A stretch of DNA of 64,000 nt from Amorphophallus konjac (GCA_022559845.1 CM040117.1:84890559-84954558); one strand, 5' to 3'; shown: positions 34,771 to 45,659, counted from the first letter of the stretch. A program made the numbers and translations. The notes: a model not told the origin generated them from the letters alone.

Positions 34771-37700
34771 TGGAAGCGTCATGCCGAGCGGGCGAGCCGA
34801 GCCTTTGCTGAGGCACCTGCAGCCCCGCCGGCTAGTGAACCATAGGCCCTGGTATTCTCTAACCAGGACCTGGAAGGGCTAACCACCCCGCACGATGACA
34901 CTCTCGTTATATCGGCCACAATAAACCATTGTAACGTGGGCATAGTCTTAGTCGACAATGGCAGTACCCCTGATGTATTGTCCTATGAATGTTTCCTCAA
35001 AATGGGAGAGAATCCATCTAAACTCCGCCCGATCTGAACCCCTCTCTGTGGGTTCAACGGCCAGGCTACTTATCCCGAGGGAGCACTGAGTCTGCCTGTT
35101 ACTATCGGCACCCCGCCCAAAACTGTTATGGTTATGGTAGACTTCATCGTGATTAAGGGGATGACGGCATACAACGCCATCTTCGGTCGAGGCATTCTCA
35201 GCCGAATGAAAGCGGTGCCCTCTACCTTTCACCAAAAGATGAAGTTCCCGACCAAATATGGCGTGTGGGAAGTTCGAGGTAACCAGGCATTGGCTAGACG
35301 GTGCTATATAGTCTCGGTTGACGCCACTAGGCCGAAAAGGAAGAATAAGGGGATAAAGGGAGCCGAGGAGGGACCTGCAACATCTGAGCCTGGCGGCAAG
35401 TTGCTAACGGTCTTCCTTAACGGTGACCCGACCCTAGGAGTAAAGGTTGGAGCGGAGCTCCCACTTGAGGAACAAGAAAAATATAAAGATTTCCTTGCGC
35501 AGTACATCCGAGTCTTTGCATGGTCCGATGAGCACCTTCCCGAGATCCCGGGAGACATGGTGATGCACAAGCTCAACCTCGACCCAACAGCAAAGCCAGT
35601 ACAACAGCGCAGGAGAAAGCACTCCCCACAGAAGCAAGCGGTCATCAAAGAGCAAATCATCAAGGGACAGAAGACTGGCCTCTTTCATCCGATTCTATAC
35701 CCTACTTGGCTCGCCAATGTCGTCCTAGTACCAAAGGCTTCTGGAAAATGGCAGATGTGCCTGGACTTCACCTCAACCAAGCTACCCTAAAGGATTGCTA
35801 CCCGCTACCGAGCATCGATCAACTAGTCGATTCAACCTCTGGTAATGAGCTACTCAGCTTCCTTGACGCCTACTCCGGCTACCATCAGATCAGGATGGAC
35901 CTAGAGGACATCGAGAAGACAGCCTTCATCACCGACTTCGGCGTACACTGCTACACCCGGATGACGTTCAGGTTAAAGAACGCTGGAGCAACATATCAGA
36001 GATCGATCAACCACATTTTTGAAGGGCAGCTCGGTCGGAATGTCGAGGCCTATATTGATGACATGCTCGTCAAGACACCCAAGGCCGAAGATCACTTCGC
36101 CGAATTAGCCGAGACCTTCGACACTCTCCTGAAGCACAACATGAAGCTCAACCCTGCTAAGTGCGACTTCGGAGCCAGATCCAAGAAGTTCCTAGGCTTC
36201 CTGGTCACTCAGCGTGGAATCGAGGCCAACCCTGACAAGGTCTAGGCCATCCTGGACATGCGGCCACCCACCTGCATCAAGGACGTCCAGCGCCTTACGG
36301 GGCGCATTGCTGCACTCAACCGTTTCCTGTCTCAGGCGGCCGAATGTTGCCTACCCTTCTTCAAATTATTGAGGGGACCCAAAATGGCATCTGCTACGTT
36401 CACCTTGGACGAGGAATGTCAGAAGGCATTTGCTGAACTCAAGGAATTCTTGGCCTCACCTCCGGTGCTGTCCAAACCAGTCCAAGGCAAAGCTCTACAC
36501 CTCTACCTCTTAGCAACCCCTTCTATTGTAAGCTCGGTCCTGGTCAGGAACGACGCAGGAGTCGAGAGACCCATTTACTACGCCAACAAGGTGCTTAATG
36601 AGGCCAAAAGAAACTCGTTCTAGCGTTGGTTACCTCGGCCAAGCGCCTCTGACCCTACTTCCAAGGGCACCCCATCGTCGTATTGACTGGTGAACCCCTG
36701 AAGAAGATTCTCTTTCACCCTGAAGCCTTGGGACGCCTTGTCAAGTGAGCCATCATGCTCGGGGCCTACGATATTGCCCTCGCTTGGCTATTAAAGGATA
36801 GGCTCTCGCAGACTTCATCGTTGAAAGCACGGTCCCGATTGAAGAAGCACTTCCACCAGAAACCAGGCCTACCTAGGATCTGTTCGTCAACGGATCCTCC
36901 AATTCAACAGGAAGCGGCGCTGGCATTCTCCTCAAGTCTTCTGAAGGAGCGAAACTTTGGTACGCCCTGAAGTTCAACTTCCAGGCATCCAACAACGCCT
37001 CCGAGTATGAAGCTGTTATCTCGGGAGCCAGGATGGCTCGAAGACTGGGGGCCGAACGAGTCAGGATCCACACTGACTCCCAATTGGTCTCTAGCCAAGT
37101 CAACGATGAATACGAAGCTCGGGAAGGACAAATGGTCAAGTACCTCCAAGCGGTAAAGAGGATGGCCCAACTCTTCGAGAGCTTTGAGGTAGTCCGAATA
37201 ACCCGAGAGGAAAACTCTCGAGCGGATGCCCTCTCTCGACTGGCCTCCTTGCCTGACCCCGCTAGTACACGATCGGTCTTCCTCGAAGAGCTCGGGCAAC
37301 CGAGCATTGAATCCGAGCTTATGACTATTGACCCGGCACCCTCGAGCGACTGGCGGACCTCCTACATATCCTGGCTCTGGGATTCTCAAGAGCCCACCGA
37401 CCCTCGGGAGGCTCGGAAGCTCAAGTACCAAGCTCGGCATTTCGTCATGCTGGATGATGCCTTGTACCGCAGATCCTTCTCCGGTCCTCTCCTCAAGTGC
37501 ATCAGCACCGACGAAGCCAGCCGAGCGATTCAGAAAGTACACGAAGGCATCTGCGGAGCGCACCAAGGAGGAAGATCGCTCACCAGAATCCTACTACGGC
37601 AGGGTTACTGGTGGCCCGCTCTCCAGTGCAACTGCTCGACCTACGTTCGGAAGTGTGATCGATGTCAGCGCTTCGACCACCTGATTCATCAGCCCGCTAT

Positions 37701-38586
37701 GGAGCTCATCACCCTTGCCGAGCCATACCCTTTCGCTCGGTGGGGGATCGACATCCTGGGGCCGTTCCCTACCGCACAAGCTCAGAAGAAGTTCGTCATC
37801 ATCGCCATCGACTATTTCACTAAATGGATCGAGGCCTAAGCCACTACTAGGATCACCGAATCAGTCGTATGGAGTTTTGTTTAAAAATCGATCATCTGTC
37901 GCTATGGTGTCCCCCGAGTGATTGTGAGCGATAACGGTCGACAGTTTGATTCTCATTATTTCAGAGACAGATGTGCCGACCTAAACATTCACAACCACTT
38001 CACTTCGGTAGCCCACCCTCAGGCTAACAGACTGGTCGATAATGCCAATAAGACTATCTTAAAAGGTATCAAAACCAAGCTCAACAAAGCCAAGGGAAGT
38101 TGGCTCGAGAAATTATCGAGCGTACTACGGTCGCACCGAACTACTCCAAGAACGGCTACTGGTGAAACACTTTTTCAACTGGTGTATGGCACGAAAGCCG
38201 TAATTCTGTTGGAGGTCAGTAATCCCTCTCTCCGAGTCGTCCACTTCGAGCCTGAGGTAAACGAGCAGAAATTGCAAGAGAACCTCGACTTAACGGACGA
38301 GATCCGAGAGAATGTAAGGATCCGAGCAATGGAATACCAATGGCGCATCACTCGATACTACAACAGCAGAGTCCGAGATAGACCTTTCCAGCCAGGAGAC
38401 TTCATCCTGAGGAAGACTGAAGCATCTAGACCACTAGAGGCAATGGGAAATCCGGCCCCTACCTGGGAAGGTCCGTACCAAGTGGTCGAGAAGCTCGGGA
38501 AAGGAGCATACCAACTCTCCACCATGGAACGAACACCAATCCCTCGGAGATGGAACGCAACAAATCTTCGCAAGTTCTACTTTTGA
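34771..38586 (+). pseudogene. Tat-A pol (protease, RT, RNase H, second RNase H, integrase)
   Basis: Protease: GIVLVDNGSTPDVLSYECF near 34950, the DNGS form usual in Tat. RT: about 35540-36250 with LDAYSGYHQIRMDLED and YIDDML at 36051-36062. A first RNase H lies around 36400-36800. A second, archaeal-type RNase H lies at about 36875-37240 (FVNGSSNSTGSGAGI, then ASNNASEYEAVISG), with Asn where the first catalytic Asp is expected. Integrase: zinc region HEGICGAHQGG...CDRCQ, core WGIDILGPFP and SDNGRQF; the third catalytic residue, Glu in VEVTN-type motifs, aligns with Asp in LVDNANKT. Breaks include a frame change near 35790, TAG at 36243-36245, frame changes between 36620 and 36870, TAA at 37837-37839 and another stop shortly after. 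Two RNase H domains are diagnostic of the Tat lineage. Confidence 0.85.
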
Positions 38587-38828
38587 ACATTTGGCAAGCA
38601 AACACATGTAAGCAAAATAGAATAATCACCATTCTTCTCTTCTTATTAAACTTTGCTGTACATCAAGAAGGTCGTAGCCGATATAGTATACATGTACAAA
38701 AATTACATCCCCTGGTACTATAACGCGAGCAGAACGCTCGGCCGACCCAGTAAGCGCTCCCACGTCCAGCCACTGACTCTACCTCGTGTAGAAACTGGCT
38801 CGGATAAGGGATCACCGGCTTCGTTGGT

Positions 38829-39167
38829 TTAAGGAGGCTTGGAAGAAAGGTGCCAAATGGATTGGAAGGACAACAAAAAAGAAACAGAGGTCGACCCGAA
38901 AGGCGAGGAATCTTGAGAGAGCTCCCTCCCTAGACAACGGGATCGACGGTGGAAGGAGGGACGGGGACAAGAGTGAAAGAATGAAGCTGGGCGAGCCCCA
39001 TTCTCCCTCAGAAGAGTGTCGACAAGACAGGGACTGGAAGGTGACATGCTCCGGCATGAACCTTCCCCTTGATTGACCCCCGACTGACGAACCCTCTTCC
39101 AGAGCGAAACAACAGGAGCTTCCCTCCCACCGCCATCTGCATCATCATCTTCTAAAACACCTTCCAT
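38829..39167 (-). CDS. Possible antisense ORF of Tat-A, 112 aa, function unknown
   Basis: ATG at 39167 begins MEGVLEDDDADGGGREAPVV and runs to a stop at 38829. The product is acidic at the N-terminus and then rich in Arg and Ser; no domain is recognised. Support comes from position (antisense, between Tat pol and the expected 3' LTR, where the lineage often has extra ORFs) and a TATA box at 39255-39264 on the same strand. It could be a first exon only, or chance. Confidence 0.3.
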   Translation of the reverse strand: MEGVLEDDDADGGGREAPVVSLWKRVRQSGVNQGEGSCRSMSPSSPCLVDTLLRENGARPASFFHSCPRPSFHRRSRCLGRELSQDSSPFGSTSVSFLLSFQSIWHLSSKPP

Positions 39168-39254
39168 GCCCCGCCAAGACTAACAGCACAACGCTTCACG
39201 GAAGGGAAAAACCGCCAGGAACGGCCTTTAGCGATGAAAGGAAAAGGAGACGCC

Positions 39255-39264
39255 CCTCGGACCT
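39255..39264 (-). promoter_or_regulatory. Antisense TATA box in the Tat-A 3' region
   Basis: The minus strand reads CCTATAAAAGG within GC-rich flanks, an excellent plant TATA match. The first ATG downstream on that strand is at 39167. Confidence 0.5.
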
Positions 39265-40189
39265 TTTATAGGCCGAAGGGGAAGCTGATCACTTTAAATG
39301 ATTCTCCCCAAAACACGCTGTAGATATATTTCTCTTTACCCGTCCGTTCTTTTAATGCCTTCCCATTGTCTATCCTACCACATCCAACCTGGGAAATGAA
39401 TGAAGACAGAGGGAAAGGGAAGAATAAAAACCTGTGATCGCCACCAAGGCGCCGAACGTGAAGAATACGCCGTACCTTGGAAAGAGGGAGAGGTACTCGC
39501 CTGACCTGTAGCGCTGGAGAGATATACGGTTCAGGAAGAACTGCCTATAAGATGCGCGGTCTCACGACTGAACGTTTAAGAACGCTGCAGAGGATGCGGG
39601 ATGAAGCACTCCTGGCAGATGAACGACTCTATCACGACCCCAGGAAGAAGAAGCACGGTCCAAGTAGCACCGCACGTCTCCTTGAACGGATGGTATAGAA
39701 CCGTGCAAGACGACCACGCCAAAAGTCACAAAGGGTCCAACCTCCACCCTCTCCGGCCGGCCAGAGGGGATGGGCCTCGTGCTAGGGATTGCTGACCTTC
39801 AAAACAACGTGAAAACACAAAGAGAAAACCCAGATTAGAATTGAGAAGTGTAGTAAATGCCAAAATAAGAAGAAATGAACATGAATAAGTGGAAAGGGAG
39901 ATACCTGGGGGATTTTAAACCCCTAGGGTGTCACAAACGTGGGTGGGTGTGTGCATGGCAATGAAGGTGAAGAAAAACATGGGGAGAAAGTGAGAAGAGT
40001 GATGCATGCAATGAAAAAATGGACGAAACCTATCAAACACACAAGACTTAAAAACTAGACTACTCTCTGAACCGGAGGCTTATATGGACTTGGAAAGCCT
40101 CCCTCATTGGTGCTAGGCCGCTCAAGAATGCGGCAGGGCTTCGCCGTCGACCAAAAATCTCCCCCCTTTTCAGACCCGACCTTTAGGGT

Positions 40190-40199
40190 CTATTTATAG
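40190..40199 (-). promoter_or_regulatory. TATA box in the putative Ogre-B LTR
   Basis: The sequence CTATTTATAG is self-complementary enough to read CTATAAATAG on the minus strand, matching the plant TATA consensus. It lies about 870 bp from the inferred U3 start. Confidence 0.5.
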
Positions 40200-40411
40200 A
40201 GCACCTAAAGTCCTAGCTCAAAATTAGGGTTTAGAAGCATTTTCAGGTCGAGATTATCAAACAAAAGATGAAGATAATTCAATTATCTTTCATCTGGAAG
40301 AAACGGCACTCGAAATGGTTGAGGATTCGCAGAGAAATGGCTAGATAAAGTTGGGGATAAATCCATGAGGAGAGAGAGAAAATCTGTTGAATCTTCAGCA
40401 ATCGACAAGAT

Positions 40412-40845
40412 AAACGGTCTAATGATAGACCACACATCCATATGGGCGGTCCTTTCTGGGCCGTCCAACCCTGTCGGTGGAAATTCAATAATTCACAAAA
40501 TAATCCAAATTATCCATTAAACCGGCCGAATAGTTCACCGTTGGACTCTCATACATGAACGGCTCAGATGCGACCGTTCAAAGGTAGAGCGGCCAAACAC
40601 AAATCGTTCTAACCTTGTCGGTGATAAATAGATTAATTGGATAATTATCTGAGATAGTCGCCAAGCACAGGACTCTGAGGGATGAGCGGCTACCATCCGT
40701 CCATCCATCATGTTGAACGGCGAGGGCAGGACCGCATAAATGCTTGTCGGTGGAAATTCAGAAAATTAACCAAAATATTCCAAAATAGATGGACGGTCCA
40801 TAGGCAACCGCACATTTATTGAGCGGCCAAGGATGAACCGTACAT
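40412..40845. repeat. Dyad array 2 in the Ogre-B LTR (U3)
   Basis: Units start at 40415, 40447, 40523, 40560, 40590, 40687, 40718, 40794 and 40824 (spacings 32, 76, 37, 30, 97, 31, 76, 30). Examples: CGGTCCtttctGGGCCG and CGGCTCagatgcGACCG, several followed by TTCAA or TCCAA. Stems are more decayed than in Tekay-A. The recurrent 30-32 bp pairing of units is the same. Confidence 0.65.
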
Positions 40846-41062
40846 GCACATGGGTGCTTGAAACTCATAGAAAAGCCCAATCAACCAAAACCAAGGCCCA
40901 TTAAGCCCAGAATTGAAACAAACCTAGCCAGGGAGGGAGGCTACCCATAAAACTGGCCTAAAATATGCCTGAAAATAGCCCCAACGAGTGATGGATAACT
41001 CGAGACATCAACAAATGGGAGTAAGAGGAACGACTCAACTTATCGATAAAAAATGGGTGTCA

Positions 41063-42321
41063 ATAGATGCCCCTCCTTAACATCCTCTTTGTAGGGGAGC
41101 GAGCGGAGGTGAAGCAAAAGTGACATGGAACATGGAGATGAAGCGAAAATGCAGTGGAGTGGACCGAAAAGCGGGCGTTAAGGTAAAACGACACCCGTTT
41201 TTACCAACAAGCGATAAGAATCTTCCGGAAAACTCTGAACCAAACGCAAGGAATGATTAAACCAAAAGTGACACCAGTCTGGAGGAACTAAACTAAACGA
41301 AACAAAACAAATCGACAAGACCGGCCTCATGGGGGACACAATCCCACGGTCTAATGAGGAGGCCGGAAGCAGGCAGCAAAAATAAAGGAAACATGCTAAA
41401 GCTCCATACGGGGACCTCTTAATCAACCAAACCAAGCAAATTGACCAAAGAGAACCTTCCAACTCAGAGTGGAATTAGTTCCTCTTACCCAAACACTGAA
41501 CGCACAGCTAACCATCACTGGTGGGACATTCTGCAGGCAAACCATGGGTCATGAATGCATGCTAGGCTAAAATAAAAGAAATCGTTAAAACAAATACAAA
41601 GAAAGATTAAAATATAAAATACTCGAGAATAATATTGCTAAGCTGGGAAAATCCGAGTCAAGATACCATCCGCAACCACAGTGTGCAGGATAGAACCACC
41701 CTCTCCATGACATCCCAACCTAACGGCCTATCCGAAGATTAAACACGTGAACCTGGATCATCATCGTTTTTGTTGAAGGGGAACATCATATCCGGGAACA
41801 CGCGAGCAACCAACTGGTTCTCGAGATAATATACTATAGTGTCATATAATAATGCAATAAGGGTGATAGGGTTAGAAAGCCATACGTGACTTACCTGTGC
41901 AGGTGAAACGGCAAGTGAAAGTTTGATGCTGCACATAAAATTGTTAACAAGATTTGCAATGATATCAAAATCCATCAATTAAACACTAAGTGCAGAAATG
42001 AGGGTGGGACAATTTCAAACATGAACGGTTAAATACCAACCGGTTATATGAGAGCCGTATATATTATGGAATTTGAACCGACTTAAACAGCATACCGTTA
42101 AAGACGAACGATCATCTCACAACCGTTCAAATGAAGGATAGTCTAACGATAGACCGCATAACCTCTGCAACTTCGAAAGTCTAAAACCCTTCGTCTCCCT
42201 CCACCGTAACCGACGGTGGGAGAGAGAATGAAGGGCACACCGAGCCCCATATCCCCCTCTCTCCACCTCTCTCGCCCGCAAGCCCCCTCCCTTCTCAACC
42301 CCTCTCACTCCCTCATCTCCC
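41063..42321. other. Ogre-B 3' non-coding region left of the PMD gene
   Basis: No gene is seen. It starts with the inferred polypurine tract (plus strand ATAGATGCCCCTCCTTAA). Dyad array 3 lies at 42023-42160, including CGGTTaaataccAACCG and a CTAACGATAG-centred dyad at about 42138-42156, just upstream of the first PMD gene. A TATA-like GTATATATTATG is at about 42056. Confidence 0.5.
42023..42160. repeat. Dyad array 3 upstream of the first PMD gene
   Basis: Three to four units: CGGTTaaataccAACCG near 42025, a decayed CGATC...ACCG near 42106, and GTCTaacgaTAGAC near 42140, with TTCAA after one of them. The gene on the plus strand begins about 200 bp downstream. Confidence 0.55.
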
Positions 42322-42567
42322 ATGCGCTCAAAACACCAAGCGAGACGCCCTTCAACGATGAACATGGACGTGCCACCGCCGATCACCGCCACCGCGGAGG
42401 AGGAGACACCGACAGAGGAGACACCGGCAATGCCATTGGCCGAGGGAGGTACCCTCCCGCCGCCGTCTGAGGCCGAGGAAAGGACCGAAGCCATCGCGCC
42501 CGGAGATGGAGACGCCGGGGAGGTCGCTCTGGCGGAGAGGCCGGCCAAGGGACCCCGTCCAACCGAG

Positions 42568-43172
42568 GTAGGTGCACCAAAACCTCTTCTCTTTCAATTT
42601 TTACGCCATGCATGTTAGATTTAGGGGATTCTGGGGGATTAGGGTGCTTAGGACCGGCTTTGGGGGGCAACGGTGGCCTCCCCGCCGGTGGGGAAACCCT
42701 CACCGTCGTCGGGGAAGATGACGGTAGTGCGGTTTACACAAAACCGCACAAACGAAAACATACGGCTCACACAGAGCCGCCCAAAGCCCACACGGCCCAG
42801 GGGTAGCCGTTCAAATTCACACAGCATTAGAACCGAACCAAGTAAGGACGATGAGAGGGTCACCGTACAAATGACAAATGGGCCACATTGGTCCGTTCAA
42901 CGCCCTGTCCACAAAGAACAACGCGGTCCCTATAGGACCGCCCAAACTTCCTGCGGCCCAAGAGTGGCCGTTTGAAACTAAGAAACCTGAGGGAAGAACG
43001 GTGCATGCTCACCCGTTCAAGATAAGAACGGCCAATGCTAGCCCTTTCGAAACACAGAACTTAGGGATTAGAACGGTGCTCATGGGACCGTTCAAAGGGA
43101 CGAGCGGCCTGTGGGAGACCACTTTTTTGACAGAGAGTTAAAATGCATTTAAAATGAAATGAATGAATGCAG
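42568..43172 (+). other. Intron 1 of the PMD gene, containing a dyad array
   Basis: 605 bp, donor GAG/GTAGGT and acceptor AATGCAG/G, phase 0. It is much longer than the other five introns (74-89 bp) because it holds dyad array 4. Branch-point candidates near the 3' end are not clear. Confidence 0.65.
42727..43122. repeat. Dyad array 4 inside intron 1 of the PMD gene
   Basis: Units start at 42729, 42763, 42793, 42924, 42954, 42999, 43029, 43074 and 43105 (spacings 34, 30, 131, 30, 45, 30, 45, 31). This array shows the best compensation: CGGTTTacacaAAACCG, CGGCTCacacaGAGCCG and CGGTCCctataGGACCG have different inner stems that all pair perfectly. Units are commonly followed by TTCAA or CCCAAA. 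Confidence 0.85.
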
Positions 43173-45659
43173 GGAAAGCGCAGGACCCGCACCTCGTGGT
43201 TGCAGGTCTGCGCAGTGTATTTAGCACTGTCGGACTTTCAGAGGGAGCGGTTGGCTGGCATGGGGTTCGCCCCATTCCTGAGCATTGAGGTGTGTCGGTT
43301 CGACACAGCTCTGCTCTACGCCTTGCACGACCGCTGGGACCCAGTGAGTCGTACGTTCCTCTTCCCGTGGGGCCATATGGTCCCCACGCTGGAGGACGTG
43401 GCCAGGCTCACTGGCCTTTGAGTGCACGGGCTACCGGTTAGCGGGACCACTTTTCCCGACTACCGGGCGATGGCTCGGGGATTGCTGGGCTTAGAGCTGC
43501 GGCGCCCCGAGAGGCAGTCGACCCTCCTACCCCGGGCTGGTCTCCAGGACAGCCTGGGATTACGACGGGCGGGAGTTGCAGTTGGCGAGCGGCCGGAGGA
43601 GCACCTGCAGCAGCTGGTGGAGCTGGCGCCGCCGAGGGTAGCTGCGGGCCCGGGAGCAGAGGCGGACAGAGTGCTACGGCGGTTCCTGATGCTGTTGTTC
43701 GGGTGACTTCTCTTCTCTACCAGAGCGGATGTGATGAGCTGCCGCTTCCTTCCATTCCTCGAGGAGCTGAGCCACGTGGGTGACTACACGTGGGGAGCAG
43801 CAGTCCTCGCGTTCTTGTTTGACACGCTGAGTTCGACGGCCCGTCGGACGATGCTCGGGGGCTTCTCCCCCTTACTCCAGGTACGACTCATATCCTAAAC
43901 CTAATTATGCAATTCTATATGTTTCCTGAATGATGACATGACGCTGTGATGCAGGTGTGGGCCTACGTACACCTACGTGGGCTGGGCAGAGGCGAGGAGA
44001 CCCGTCCTGGGCTCCTGCCGATCACCCGGAGGTGGACAGCACCTCGGGATACTGCAGCCCTGAGACGACAGATCCAAGAGCTACAGGACGACCTGGACGC
44101 TCTACCGTTTGCCTCGGTATGCTTCTAAACTCAGACTCTTTAATTAAATGCAATTCTTATATGATGATGATGCTGATGCGACTCTCTATTCACTGTAGGT
44201 ACGGTGGACACCTTATACAGAGGAGGGCCAGGAGGGTCAGCCTTGGGTGGTTGGCGCCCTCACCTTCGTTGGATGAGACGTGTGACTTCACTGCATGAAT
44301 GTGGTGGAGCCACTGCACTACAGATTGGTGATGAGGACCATCGGGGTCCATCAGCCCGCGGTGGAGTTCCCGGCACCTGAGAAGGTGGGGGAGCGCGTGA
44401 CGAGGACCACTCGGGGCCTGGCGGTAGAATTTGATTGGACGGTGAGGAATGCTACGCAGGTGGCCGACTGGACAGCTCTTGGCCGAGTGGTGACCTCCCG
44501 AGCAGAGAGCGACTCAGCGTACTACACCGCGTACGCTAGACACTACCGGGACCAGGTGTTCTGGGGTGCCCACCGACCGGTACGACTTCTAAACTCAAAC
44601 TCTACTTATTATGCTTATGATTTCTATATGATGATGCACTGACACTTGAACTTCTAAATGCAGATTGACCCTGAGGGACGACTGGCGGATCTGCAGGGGC
44701 TCCTGCACTCCACTATCAGGGATCAGGACGAGGCCCGACAGGCCCTGGCTTTACTAGTGAGTTTTCTAAGCCCTAAACTCTTTAAACTATGCAAATGCTT
44801 ATGACTATGACTATATATGTGACTGACCTGGAGTTTTGGATGCAGCGTGTCGAGGGTGCCCAGCGACAGGGGGCCGATGATCCTTCTTCTTCTTCTACCC
44901 AGACTCCTGCAGATCGGGCCGAGCAGGAGGCCGACTTCACTCGGATGGTAGCACGGGCCAAAGCGGCCGAGGTGGCACTCACCGAGAGGGTACGTAAATC
45001 ACTACACTTCCCCTTTTTGTTACTTATGCTTATGAAATGTATGAAATGCAATTGACTGACTATGAGATGTGCATGCAGACGTCTGAGCTTACCTTGCTGA
45101 GGGCGGAGCTGGAGCAGAGCCGGGTAGCGGCTCGGGAGGAGGCATCGCATTTGAGGGAGGAGACTGTCCGACTACGAGAGGAGCTTGCACAAGGCAGACC
45201 AGACGATACCATTGAGACGGCGCTCCTACGAGCTGAGGTTGAGCATCTTCGAGCCAGCGCTACCGAGGCGAAGCGCTACAGGACTTTGGCTGAGCAGGCC
45301 CAGCGTCAGGTCTCGAGGCTGGAGGGCCAGGTGGAGATCCTCCGGGAGATGAGCCAGAGGTCGAGGAGCGGTGCTCCGAGCAGGACCCATGGTTCTTTCA
45401 GGACTTACTTGACGGGTTCCTCTGGTCGGCAGAGGAACGAGGAGGATGAGAGACGGCGGCGCCGTCGAGATGAGGTGACTTCTCCGATGGCCCCACCATC
45501 GAAGAGGTTGGAGGGAGGAGGCGACAGCGACCATCAGGAGGGAGAGGGTCAGGCTTGACTCTTGTACTTGTGACTCTACTTTCTACACATGATATGATAT
45601 GACAGTGATAGTGATATGCTTTTTTGTGTATTTCTATGAATGAATGAATGAATGCGACT

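Larger units (their letters stand above)
33787..39789 (+). mobile_element. Tat-A, 3' part (gag core to 3' non-coding region)
   Basis: Continues the element interrupted at 8031. It contains the gag core, pol with two RNase H domains, and about 1.2 kb of 3' sequence that includes a possible antisense gene. The right limit is approximate: I place it where Ogre-B LTR sequence is inferred to start. No Tat-A 3' LTR is present in the window. Confidence 0.75.
38587..39789 (+). other. Tat-A 3' region without sense genes
   Basis: No plus-strand gene is seen after the pol stop. On the minus strand a sharp TATA box, CCTATAAAAGG, lies at about 39255-39264, and an open frame starts about 90 bp downstream of it at 39167 (separate entry). 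Extra antisense ORFs between pol and 3' LTR are known in the Tat lineage. Confidence 0.5.
39790..41062 (-). repeat. Putative Ogre-B 3' LTR
   Basis: The right edge at about 41062 is inferred from the minus-strand sequence GGAGGGGCATCTATTGACAC: a purine-rich GGGGCATCT tract followed by GACACC is commonly seen at U3 starts in this lineage. A minus-strand TATA box (CTATAAATAG) lies at 40190-40199. The U3 part carries dyad array 2 (40412-40845) and a repeated TGTCGGTGGAAATTCA segment (40473 and 40744). The left edge could be anywhere around 39780-39850; the partner LTR is outside the window. Confidence 0.45.
42358..45558 (+). pseudogene. PMD (plant mobile domain, MAIN-like) gene, seven exons, four nonsense codons
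   Basis: Antisense to Ogre-B. Exons: 42358-42567, 43173-43880, 43955-44116, 44199-44579, 44664-44756, 44846-44989, 45079-45558, all with GT...AG junctions, all phase 0, about 726 codons. ATGs at 42322 and 42364 are alternative starts. Exon 2 shows the PMD signature: LAGMGFAPFLSI, WDPVSRTFLFPWGHMVPTLED, then VGDYTWGAAVLAFLFDTL and LGGFSPLLQ continuing VWAYVHL in exon 3. Exon 4 has VRWTPY and EPLHYRLVMRTIGVHQ. The last two exons are a coiled coil (E/R/L-rich, 44850-45380) and a basic RRRRRR tail. PMD proteins are plant nuclear factors linked to silencing of repeats and often carried by transposons. TGA stops at 43419, 43704, 44274 and 44283 could each come from TGG or CGA. Splice sites are intact, so decay is recent. 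Confidence 0.75.

Noticed and set aside
43173..45558. A free-standing host PMD gene
   Set aside because: Considered because of its introns. Position between Ogre-B pol and its 3' LTR, a second PMD-like gene beside it and four stops fit better with an element-borne antisense gene, though a host origin is not excluded.
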